Positions 17,882 through 27,560 of a stretch of 30,599 nt of DNA are shown in pieces. Position 1 is the first letter of the stretch. Every line of letters starts with the position of its first letter. A model generated the notes under the pieces. It saw only the letters and a list, made by a program, of their open reading frames with translations, did not search any database and was not told the DNA's origin. The position numbers were made by a program, and so were the translations under genes. The stretch comes from JAENVT01 sp040006755 (GTDB lineage Bacteria; Actinomycetota; Acidimicrobiia; Acidimicrobiales; Ilumatobacteraceae): positions 1 to 30,599 of the forward strand of contig JBDTWJ010000025.1 in assembly GCA_040006755.1 (NCBI GenBank). The letters run 5' to 3'.

Positions 17882-18414
17882 TGAGCGCCTCGAAGCGCGA
17901 TCTCGCGAAGCGATTTGCCGACCGTTTGAACGAGACACCACCTGCGAGGGACTCGAGCGACGAAGGAGTCCTCGACGACGCGGCGACCGCGTCGAGGCGC
18001 GCATCTGCTTTCCACCCTTCGCGCGGTCGGGTCGAGACGCTCGGGCGCGGTACTCCGGGAGGACGACTGCGAGGTCATCTTGTACCGCATTCGTTGCACG
18101 CCGACGCACGTCGCCTGAAGCTCTCGCAGCAGGCTCGACGAGGTCGCCGAGTGACATGGGACGACGTTGCCGTCGAGGCACTCGAACTGTTGCTGGCCGA
18201 TCGTGCAGAGCTCCCGCGACGTCTCACCGATGTACGCCGGCTCGCCGACCAAGCCACCGTCGGCCCGCGTCTCGTCCAGGCGACCATTCCACTCGAGCTC
18301 GATCAGGCACTCGGCGAACTACGGCTCGACCTCGCCGACGAGTTCGGCCGCGACGTCCCCTACGAACAACTGTGGGCAGCGGCGTTGCTGATCTGGCTGC
18401 GCGCCCACCAGTAG
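17881..18414 (+). CDS. Small basic ParA partner with two apparent ribbon-helix-helix segments
   Basis: The 177-residue protein starts at an ATG overlapping the parA stop (TGATG). Residues 1-60 are polar and probably disordered, with charged helix KRDLAKRFADRL. Residues 66-110 (HLVPHSLHADARRLKLSQQ, then GRRVTWDDVAVEALELLLAD) match a strand-helix-helix pattern of ribbon-helix-helix DNA-binding proteins, and residues 131-175 (VQATIPLELDQALGELR, then RDVPYEQLWAAALLIWLR) repeat that pattern. No ParB nuclease/CTPase motif is present. By position it is the centromere-binding or adaptor partner of the ParA, like ParG-type partners. I recognise the fold pattern but not a named family. Autoregulation through the upstream palindrome is possible. 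Confidence 0.7.
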   Translation: MSASKRDLAKRFADRLNETPPARDSSDEGVLDDAATASRRASAFHPSRGRVETLGRGTPGGRLRGHLVPHSLHADARRLKLSQQARRGRRVTWDDVAVEALELLLADRAELPRRLTDVRRLADQATVGPRLVQATIPLELDQALGELRLDLADEFGRDVPYEQLWAAALLIWLRAHQ

Positions 18415-18537
18415 CGTCGCCTGCCGATGACGACCGTGATCGCCTCGGTTCCTGGCATCGCTGTCGTCGCGGTCATGCTGGTCACGTCTCCCGTATTCCG
18501 CGTCGACAAATTCGCCAAGCTCTTGGAATGCGTTCTT

Positions 18538-19701
18538 TCATTGCGAGTTGCGCGCCATCTGCAGCAGCAACAAGTCGTAGATCCCCTTCAACACTCCGGC
18601 GATGATCAGCGGCCACCCGAACGTGGAGTGATCGAGCATCCAGCCGGCTGCGATCGGCGGTAGGGCGGACGCCAGGCTCCGCGGCACGTTGGTCACGCTT
18701 GCGGCCGCGGCGCGCTCGGCGGGGGTGACCACCGACATCACATAAGCGTTGCGCACCGGCACGTCCATGCTCGACAGCAAGCTGCGGCCGATCAGGCACG
18801 CAACCGCCAGCGAGGCGCTCGGCATGAGCGCCGCGGCGATCAGCAGGATCTGTCCGGGGAGGTGGGTGAACGCCATGGTGCGCAGTGGCCCGAGACGCCT
18901 CTCGATCCGCACCGCGATGAACCCGGAAGCAGCCGACAGGATCTGCATCACCGCCAGCACCGCACCTGCCTTGCCGATGGAGAAGTGATGGTGACGAAGC
19001 AGCCACAGCACCAATAACGACTGGACTGCAAAACCGCCACCGAACGAGTCGAGGCTGAACAGCGCCGCCAGTCGGTAGACGATGCGTTTCGATGGACCGA
19101 GAGGCGTTGGCGGGGCCGCTTGTGCGGCGGCCTCGACAAGTGGCGACATCGTCGCGTAGACGCCGAGCATCGCCACGCCGGTCACCGCGTACACGATGAA
19201 CACGGACCTGAGCGGCCAGCCCAATCGCTGCGGCAGTCCTGCTGACAGCGCGCCGAGGGCGGCCAACGATCCGCCGACGAACGTGTAGCGGGCAAAGACG
19301 TGCGACCGATCCTCCGCAGTCGTGGTGAGCGGCAGCAACGACTGCTCGATGGGCTGCACCACGCTGACATCGCTGCCACTCGGGTTCATGGTGCCGATCA
19401 CACCGAAGGCCAGCAAGACAGCGAACGTTGTCGATGTGGCGAAGGTCAGTCCCGTGACGATCATCAGCAGCGCGCCGGCCCGAAGCAGCACACGGCGCTG
19501 GAATCGCCAGCCCCACGTTCCGGTGAACATCGTCAGCACAGCCGACCCAAAGAGCATGCCCGTCACGATCACTCCGATGCGCGTCGCGCTGTACCCCAAC
19601 TGATCGCCGAGGTAGCCGGCCAGCGATGCTGCGATCAACCCATCGGCATAGCCGCGCAGGCCGCGCGTTGCGATCAGACGCTTCCCGTCGGGGGTGATCA
19701 T
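18538..19701 (-). CDS. Major facilitator superfamily transporter
   Basis: The 387-residue protein is almost entirely hydrophobic helices separated by short charged loops, with about 11-12 predicted membrane spans and a longer central loop (about residues 190-208, EAAAQAAPPTPLGPSKR) dividing two halves, as in MFS carriers. A conserved-looking stretch GSDVSVVQPIEQSLLP and VFARYTFVGGSLAALGAL resembles an uncharacterised MFS group. The start ATG at 19701 follows a strong GAGAGGGGG ribosome site. It begins 46 bp after clpB on the same strand, so it may share the heat-shock transcript. The substrate cannot be inferred. Length is near the usual 390-420. Confidence 0.82.
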   Translation of the reverse strand: MITPDGKRLIATRGLRGYADGLIAASLAGYLGDQLGYSATRIGVIVTGMLFGSAVLTMFTGTWGWRFQRRVLLRAGALLMIVTGLTFATSTTFAVLLAFGVIGTMNPSGSDVSVVQPIEQSLLPLTTTAEDRSHVFARYTFVGGSLAALGALSAGLPQRLGWPLRSVFIVYAVTGVAMLGVYATMSPLVEAAAQAAPPTPLGPSKRIVYRLAALFSLDSFGGGFAVQSLLVLWLLRHHHFSIGKAGAVLAVMQILSAASGFIAVRIERRLGPLRTMAFTHLPGQILLIAAALMPSASLAVACLIGRSLLSSMDVPVRNAYVMSVVTPAERAAAASVTNVPRSLASALPPIAAGWMLDHSTFGWPLIIAGVLKGIYDLLLLQMARNSQ

Positions 19702-19747
19702 CGCCCCCTCTCTAGCCGACGGCGGCGACCGGACCTTGCCAAGTGGG

Positions 19748-22231
<2,484 letters not shown>

Positions 22232-22267
22232 CGAGTTGCCCTCTCACTGAGAATGCCGAGGAGAAAT

Positions 22268-22288
22268 GCTGAGTCGTATCATATCAAC
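22268..22288 (-). promoter_or_regulatory. Degenerate HAIR (HspR-binding) operator of clpB
   Basis: On the minus strand the site is GTTGATA-N7-ACTCAGC. The HspR-associated inverted repeat consensus is CTTGAGT-N7-ACTCAAG, so spacing is exact, one half site keeps TTGA and the other keeps ACTCA. It covers the clpB -10 element, where a bound repressor would block initiation. An hspR gene lies in the same window at 27165-27560. HspR regulation of clpB is known in Streptomyces; here it is inferred from the site. Confidence 0.6.
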
Positions 22289-22305
22289 CTTTACCCTGCG
22301 CCCAA
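22278..22305 (-). promoter_or_regulatory. Predicted clpB promoter
   Basis: On the minus strand TTGGGC (plus 22300-22305) and TATGAT (plus 22278-22283) are separated by 16 bp, a good vegetative-type -35/-10 pair. Transcription would begin near 22271, leaving a leader of about 40 nt before the clpB ATG at 22231. The HAIR-like site overlaps the -10 element. Confidence 0.65.
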
Positions 22306-22308
22306 ACG

Positions 22309-22417
22309 CCGCGATGAGCGATGAGCCGCCCGGCACCGCAAATCTCTCATCGCGTCAGACCCCCGCCAGGGCGCGATGAGAGATGTGCGGAAGCGATCGG
22401 CTCATCTCTCATCGCGG
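22309..22417. repeat. Nested inverted repeats built from a CGCGATGAGnGAT motif
   Basis: Outer arms at 22309-22328 and 22398-22417 are reverse complements over 20 bp with one mismatch. Inner arms at 22342-22354 and 22372-22384 are perfect 13-bp reverse complements around a 17-nt loop. All four arms share CGCGATGAG or its complement. The block fills the space between the stop codon of the membrane-anchored protein gene (22420-22422) and the clpB promoter (-35 at 22300-22305). It may terminate the upstream transcript (stem without T-tract), bind a regulator, or be a small mobile repeat; the sequence alone does not decide. Confidence 0.75.
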
Positions 22418-22419
22418 AG

Positions 22420-23445
22420 TTAGCGCGGACAGGACATGGACGCCAGTTCGGTTCCGGCGAGATCGCGGATCGACGCGCCCCTGGTATTGGACGTCGTACG
22501 GCGGACGAACAGCTCGAACGGGGCGGTGCCGGTCATCTCGGCGACACCGTCGACGCGTAGCTCACCGAGCGACTGCGGGTCACGCGAGCCATCCTGTCGA
22601 TACGTGACACCGAACTCGATCATCACTGTCGTCGCCGCGTCGGGGTTGTTGTCGGGCGCGATCGCCACGAGTCGGTAGTAGTCGAGATCATCGCTGAAGT
22701 TCGCCGACACGACCAGATCAGGTACGCCATCACCGATGAGGTCGACCAGCACCGCGCTTCCTTTCTGTGCTGGGGGCGCCGGTTGCACACCGTTGCTGTT
22801 GGTGATCACGGCCACGACTGCCGAGACCGCCGGATCCGCCAGCGGCACCGGGAGTGCTGTCTCCGGCTGGAAACGCCAGTTCGGGGACTCGACCCACAGA
22901 CCGAGAGGTTCGGCATTGTCGGCAGCACGCGGCTGCACCGCGATCGGGCAGGTCGGCGACATCTCCAGCGGGTCGAGCGGTCGGATCTGCACGCTGAACT
23001 GGGATCCGATGAAGTTGACGACCGACGACATCTGGGCGGGGCCCTGGCGAAGCTGTGACACGGCATCGCCCTGGTAGACAGCAAATCCGGCGGGCGAGAT
23101 GTGGCCGAGCGGATAGCCATCTGCAAACACGATGTGATCACCGACCACCGGTACAGCCGTTGTCGTTGGGGCGATGGTGGTGGTGGTCGTGGTGGGGGCG
23201 ATGGTGGTGGTGGTCGTTGAGGTGCTTGTCGAGGTCGACGTCGAAGCGATCGTCGGCAGAGCTGTGGGCGCTGCCTGCGCACCTTCGCGCGCGTCCTGCC
23301 ACTGAGAAAGGACGTATGAGGCGACGCCGCCGGCGACCAATGCGGTCACCACGAGTAGCACGATTCCGACGCTGCGATTTGAATGTGCAGCGTCCAAACC
23401 GTTGCGCTGTAGCTCCGGATCGGGAGGGCCCCACGGGTGCGACAT
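22420..23445 (-). CDS. Membrane-anchored extracytoplasmic protein with Thr-rich stalk
   Basis: From an ATG at 23445 the protein has 341 residues: a short cytoplasmic part (1-24), one membrane span (SVGIVLLVVTALVAGGVASYV, about 25-45), a linker with runs of Thr and Ser (about 66-97, with IAPTTTTTTIAP), then an outside domain of about 240 residues containing GDGVPDLVVSANF, similar to FG-GAP or EF-type calcium loops, and two to three Cys. An in-frame upstream start at 23538 would add 31 residues but would run into the divergent helicase gene, so 23445 is preferred; neither has a clear ribosome site. I do not recognise the family. Orientation (N-in, C-out) follows from the single anchor. Confidence 0.72.
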   Translation of the reverse strand: MSHPWGPPDPELQRNGLDAAHSNRSVGIVLLVVTALVAGGVASYVLSQWQDAREGAQAAPTALPTIASTSTSTSTSTTTTTIAPTTTTTTIAPTTTAVPVVGDHIVFADGYPLGHISPAGFAVYQGDAVSQLRQGPAQMSSVVNFIGSQFSVQIRPLDPLEMSPTCPIAVQPRAADNAEPLGLWVESPNWRFQPETALPVPLADPAVSAVVAVITNSNGVQPAPPAQKGSAVLVDLIGDGVPDLVVSANFSDDLDYYRLVAIAPDNNPDAATTVMIEFGVTYRQDGSRDPQSLGELRVDGVAEMTGTAPFELFVRRTTSNTRGASIRDLAGTELASMSCPR

Positions 23446-23510
23446 GTCGGTGACAGTCTTACCGACGACAACACCTGAACCGACGCACACCCCACTCGTA
23501 CACTCGACAT
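23446..23510. promoter_or_regulatory. Divergent promoter region; possible leaderless start for the helicase gene
   Basis: Only 65 bp separate the two divergent start codons. TACACT at 23499-23504 is a good -10 for the plus strand and ends 6 bp before the GTG at 23511, so transcription would begin about at the start codon, giving a leaderless mRNA, a frequent mode in Actinobacteria. A weak -35 candidate is CTGAAC at 23475-23480. There is no ribosome site before the GTG, which agrees. Confidence 0.45.
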
Positions 23511-26441
23511 GTGCCAAGTCGACCGATCGCCGCGCCATCGTCGGGTTTGCAGCTGACCTGGCTCGATGGCGAGGTCGTGGCGTGGCAGCCCGGTCGAGGG
23601 GTCTACGGCGGAAACCTCCAGTCGGTCGTCAATTCGACATTTCGCCGACCACCCGCCACGACGCACACCGGTTCGATGCGCGTGGTCAGGATGGCTCTCC
23701 CAGGTGGCGAGCAGCAGGTGATGTGCCAACGGCTCACGGTTGCATCGCTGGCTGCGCTCGGACAACTCGATGCTCTCGACAGCGACGCCGGCGCATCGGT
23801 CGGCTGGCTGGGATCTGCCTACTCCGTCGCCATGCGACTCGTCACCTCCGGCCGCGTTCTTCCCCAGCTCACCGATACCGGCCTTGGATGGTGGGTCGCT
23901 CGGTGGCGAGCGCTGCGCGCCGATCTGGCCGGTCCAGTTGCCGAGCTCGCGGCAAATCAGCCGCCCGTGGTTGCTGTAGCGAGCCCTGGCTTCACCGCCG
24001 AGGAGCTGACGACGGTGATCATCGACTCGTTCGTCGACCAGACCGCGCGGCTGCTGCTTGCTGGTGCCGGCTGGCACGCCCCGATCACCGATACACGCCG
24101 TGTCACGTCGCGCGCCGCGCGAGCGGCAGCACGCGGCCTCAGCGCACCCGCTGGCGAATTTCGCGCGGACCCCGAATTTGCCGAGGCTCTCGACGACCTG
24201 GCGACGGTCTTCGACCAAGCCATTCGCCGCGCGGAGGGCGAGCCGGTCGTACGCGCCCGCCTTCGGCTGGCTCTGCCCGAAGAACCCGAGGGCGATTGGC
24301 CGCTCTCGCTCGAGTTGGTCGATCCCGACGATCGCGGCCGCTGGTGCTCAGCCGCCGACGTCGCAGCCGCCTCGAAAGCCGCGCTCGATCTCGCCGCCGA
24401 AGAGCGGTTCTTGCCGATGCTCGCCGAGTGCGTCGCCACCGCTCGAGTCGACATCGACATGCTCGCACCGTGGCTCGCCGAGTGGCTCGCTCAACCGCAG
24501 CAAGGTGTCGATCTCGATACGGCCGCGGCAACCCTCGAGTCGGTCGACGCGCTGGCCACCGTCGAGATCGAGCTGCTAACGCCCGAACGGCTCACGCGTC
24601 GCCCTGCGACAGCCAGAGGCGTGGCGCAACCGAAGAGCGAGTCGGGCAAGAGCCGATTCGGCGCGGCAGCGATCATCGACTGGCAGGTCGTCGTCGACGA
24701 CACACCGGTCGATGAGGCCCTTCTCGAACGAGCCGCGGCATCGGGCGCAGGCCTCATCAACGTCAATGGCCGGTGGGTTCGGCTTGATCGCACCGAAGCA
24801 CGGCGCGCACTTGCGAACCTCGCCGACCACCGACGCGACCACAGCGAACTGTCGACGCTCGAGCTGTTGCGTCTCGCGGCCGAACTCGCTACCGAAGACG
24901 AGTCGGCACTCACCGAGAACCTCGTCCCCCCAATTGCCGCCACCGGATGGCTCGGCGATCTGTTGCAGGGCCTTCCCGACGCGGCGCTCGCCGAAGGCGT
25001 CGAACCACCGGGATTCATGGCGACGCTGCGCCCATATCAACGCCGCGGCCTCGGCTGGTTGCAGTTCCTCCACCAACTGGGTCTCGGCGGCTGCCTCGCC
25101 GACGACATGGGGCTCGGCAAGACACCGACCACGCTCGCTCACATCTCCGCGCTGCCCGGCCCTCACCTCGTCATCTGTCCGCTCTCGGTGGTGCGTAACT
25201 GGGAGTCCGAGGCGGCGCGTTTCACACCGATGATGCGCGTTGCCGTGCATCACGGCACCAGTCGACATGGGGCGGCAACCTTCGCGAATGTCGTCGGCCA
25301 TCACGACCTCGTCATCACCACCTATCACATCGCGGCGCGTGACATCGAGACGCTGCAGGCCGTGCAGTGGACCACCGTGGTGTTCGACGAGGCCCAGGCC
25401 GTGAAGAACCCCGAGACGCGCACTGCCAAGGCATTGCGCACGTTGCCGGCCGCTCAGCACATCGCGCTCACCGGTACGCCGGTCGAGAATCGGCTCAGCG
25501 AACTGTGGTCGATCATGTCGATGGTCACGCCGGGTCTTCTCGGCAACCTCACTCAGTTTCGTCGTCGCTTCGCGACTCCGATCGAGCGAAATCACGACGT
25601 CGCTGCGGCCGAGGCGCTCCGCAGACTGACATCGCCATTCCTGCTGCGGCGCACCAAGGCCGACAAGTCACTGGTGCCCGACCTGCCCGACAAGGTCGAG
25701 CAATTAGCGTGGGCGTCGCTTACGCGAGAACAAGCCAGCATGTATCAGGGCGTCGTCGACCAGTTGCTGGCCGATGCACAGCAAGCCACGGGAATGCGTA
25801 GGCGCGGTCTTGTGCTGGCTGCGCTGACGCGGTTGAAGCAGATCTGCAACCATCCCGCCCACGCGCTCGGCGACGGATCACGTCTCGGTGGCCGGTCAGG
25901 CAAGCTCACCCGCTTCGACGAGCTGATCGCCGACTTGCTCGATGCCGAGGAGCAGGCTCTGGTATTCACGCAGTTCCGCGAGATGGGCTTGCTGCTGCAA
26001 CGTCATCTCACCGAACGATTTTCCTTGCCGACGCCGTTCTTGCATGGCGGCGTTCCACGGAAAAGCCGCGATCGCATGGTCGACGAGTTCCAGGATCGTT
26101 CGGCCTCGCCGCTGTTGCTGGTTTCGTTGCGCGCCGGCGGCACCGGTCTCAACCTCACTGCCGCATCACGAGTCGTGCACTACGACCGCTGGTGGAATCC
26201 GGCCGTCGAGGATCAAGCCACCGACCGTGCATGGCGCATCGGTCAACAGCGCTCGGTATTCGTTCACAAGCTGGTGTGCCAGGGCACGATCGAAGAACGG
26301 GTCGACGCGATGATCAACGACAAGCGCGCCCTCGCTGACGCGGTCGTCGGCACCACCGGCGAGGCGTGGCTCAGCGAACTCTCGACCGACGAGTTGCGCG
26401 ATCTGATCGTGCTCGACCACAACGCGGTGCGTGGTGCATGA
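23511..26441 (+). CDS. SNF2-family (Swi2/Snf2-like) DEAD/DEAH helicase
   Basis: The 976-residue protein has an N-terminal half (1-500) of the bacterial SNF2-associated type and a C-terminal ATPase motor. Visible motifs are RPYQRRGLGWLQFL (507-520), Walker A DDMGLGKT (531-537 region), DEAQ box (626-629), TGTPVENRLSELW (654-666) and the helicase C part with SLRAGGTGLNLTAASRVVHYD (872-892) and QATDRAWRIGQ (902-912). Such enzymes translocate on duplex nucleic acid using ATP to remodel protein-DNA complexes. The GTG start is chosen because it follows a -10-like element by 6 bp; the first clear domain residues begin soon after. The stop overlaps the SWIM gene by 4 nt (ATGA), so they form an operon. 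The physiological role is not known from sequence. Confidence 0.93.
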   Translation: MPSRPIAAPSSGLQLTWLDGEVVAWQPGRGVYGGNLQSVVNSTFRRPPATTHTGSMRVVRMALPGGEQQVMCQRLTVASLAALGQLDALDSDAGASVGWLGSAYSVAMRLVTSGRVLPQLTDTGLGWWVARWRALRADLAGPVAELAANQPPVVAVASPGFTAEELTTVIIDSFVDQTARLLLAGAGWHAPITDTRRVTSRAARAAARGLSAPAGEFRADPEFAEALDDLATVFDQAIRRAEGEPVVRARLRLALPEEPEGDWPLSLELVDPDDRGRWCSAADVAAASKAALDLAAEERFLPMLAECVATARVDIDMLAPWLAEWLAQPQQGVDLDTAAATLESVDALATVEIELLTPERLTRRPATARGVAQPKSESGKSRFGAAAIIDWQVVVDDTPVDEALLERAAASGAGLINVNGRWVRLDRTEARRALANLADHRRDHSELSTLELLRLAAELATEDESALTENLVPPIAATGWLGDLLQGLPDAALAEGVEPPGFMATLRPYQRRGLGWLQFLHQLGLGGCLADDMGLGKTPTTLAHISALPGPHLVICPLSVVRNWESEAARFTPMMRVAVHHGTSRHGAATFANVVGHHDLVITTYHIAARDIETLQAVQWTTVVFDEAQAVKNPETRTAKALRTLPAAQHIALTGTPVENRLSELWSIMSMVTPGLLGNLTQFRRRFATPIERNHDVAAAEALRRLTSPFLLRRTKADKSLVPDLPDKVEQLAWASLTREQASMYQGVVDQLLADAQQATGMRRRGLVLAALTRLKQICNHPAHALGDGSRLGGRSGKLTRFDELIADLLDAEEQALVFTQFREMGLLLQRHLTERFSLPTPFLHGGVPRKSRDRMVDEFQDRSASPLLLVSLRAGGTGLNLTAASRVVHYDRWWNPAVEDQATDRAWRIGQQRSVFVHKLVCQGTIEERVDAMINDKRALADAVVGTTGEAWLSELSTDELRDLIVLDHNAVRGA

Positions 26442-27154
26442 GCATCGTCATCGCGCCCAACCCTTCGCACCTGCGACGCGATCCATCGCCGGCCGGTCGC
26501 CTCGCGTCATCGCTGCTCTCCGTCACCGTCGCTGGTCTGGCGGATCCGCCGAGGTTTCGGCGCGGCAAGACCTATCTCGCCGACAACGCAATCGTCCGGC
26601 TCGAGCTCACCGAAGGGGTGCTGCTGGCAACCGTGATCGGCGGCAGGCCCGATCCATACCACGTGACCATCACCGTCGGGACCGTCAGCCGACCCGACGA
26701 CCTCGGCCAGGTACCCGAAAGATCTCACGTCGCCAGGCTGATACCGCGCGCCGACGAGTTGCTGTTCTCGTGCAGCTGTCCGGACGACGCCGATCCGTGC
26801 AAGCACGGTGTCGCAGCGTTGCTCGCGCTCGCTGCCGAGCTGGGAAGCCGCCCCGAATTGCTCGTCTACTGGCGGTGTGGCGATGTCGACGAGCGACCGC
26901 GCACGAAGGTTGGCTCGCGGGCCAAAGCAGATCGCCACTTGCGACTGGTGCCTCCTACTCCACCACCGTCGCCGTACGAGTCAACCGAATGGCGCGAGTT
27001 CGCCGGCGACGATCTCGCCATCCCGCAGTGCGCCGTTGCCACCGAGCCGCTGTCATTGCCGGCGATTCAGCTGGAGCGCACCGACGTTGCCGACGTGATC
27101 CGTTCGGCGTGGCAGGCGCTGCGCCGCTTCAGTCCCGACAACGAACCGGATTGA
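26438..27154 (+). CDS. SWIM zinc-finger domain protein
   Basis: The 238-residue protein starts at an ATG within the ATGA overlap with the helicase stop. Residues 112-123 (CSCPDDADPCKH) make the SWIM motif CxCxnCxH, a zinc-binding module for nucleic acid or protein contacts. Before it, residues 38-105 (PPRFRRGKTYLADNAIVRL and following) resemble the usual region preceding SWIM; after it lies a helix-rich stretch (GVAALLALAAEL) and a Pro-rich linker (PPTPPPSPYES). Pairing of a SWIM protein with a SNF2 helicase is a recurrent bacterial arrangement, so it is probably the helicase's partner. It ends 10 bp from the convergent hspR. Confidence 0.88.
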   Translation: MSIVIAPNPSHLRRDPSPAGRLASSLLSVTVAGLADPPRFRRGKTYLADNAIVRLELTEGVLLATVIGGRPDPYHVTITVGTVSRPDDLGQVPERSHVARLIPRADELLFSCSCPDDADPCKHGVAALLALAAELGSRPELLVYWRCGDVDERPRTKVGSRAKADRHLRLVPPTPPPSPYESTEWREFAGDDLAIPQCAVATEPLSLPAIQLERTDVADVIRSAWQALRRFSPDNEPD

Positions 27155-27164
27155 CTGAAACGCG

Positions 27165-27560
27165 CTAGCTGGAGCGACCGAGACGAGATCCGCCGAACAC
27201 CGACACCTCTTGGCGCAGTGGCACCAGGTCCCGGCGCGGTGACCGGCGTTCGGCTTCGGCCATTGCCGACGTTGCCTGCACGCGTAACTCGGCGTTCTCG
27301 GCGCGCAACTGCTCGTTCTCGATCTCGAGTTGCATCACACGGCGGATGCCTTCGAGGTTCATCCCCGACGCGGCAAGTTCGCTGATCCGGCGCAGGCATT
27401 CGATGTCGACGTCGCTGTATCGCCGGTTGCCACCTTGGGTTCGTGCCGGTTGCACCAGCCCGCGGCGCTCGTAGATCCGCAGTGTCTGGGGATGCATGCC
27501 CGCCAGCTCAGCCGCAACCGAGATGACGTAGACAGCGTGATGTTGAGATCGCATGGTCAT
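27165..27560 (-). CDS. hspR: Heat-shock repressor HspR (MerR family)
   Basis: The 131-residue protein has an N-terminal MerR winged-helix domain (about 10-62: VYVISVAAELAGMHPQTLR, IYERRGLVQPARTQGGNRRY, then SDVDIECLRRI) and a leucine/glutamate-rich coiled coil (68-105, LEIENEQLRAENAELR) for dimerisation. HspR represses chaperone operons by binding HAIR sites and is thought to use DnaK as co-repressor, so free DnaK sets expression. It starts at an ATG in a 4-nt ATGA overlap with the dnaJ stop (a second ATG, two codons on, is also possible), which makes it the last gene of dnaK-grpE-dnaJ-hspR. A HAIR-like site is visible at clpB; the dnaK promoter is outside the window. Confidence 0.95.
   Translation of the reverse strand: MTMRSQHHAVYVISVAAELAGMHPQTLRIYERRGLVQPARTQGGNRRYSDVDIECLRRISELAASGMNLEGIRRVMQLEIENEQLRAENAELRVQATSAMAEAERRSPRRDLVPLRQEVSVFGGSRLGRSS

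Noticed and set aside
16999..18414. Plus-strand frame of 471 codons reading through parA into the RHH gene
   Set aside because: Only the part from the ATG at 17881 is plausible; upstream it is an out-of-frame reading of parA.
18415..18537. Possible terminator between the convergent RHH and MFS genes (CCAAG/CTTGG around 18515)
   Set aside because: The stem is about 5 bp with a 2-nt loop and no T-tract; too weak to call. Nothing else is visible in this 123-bp gap.
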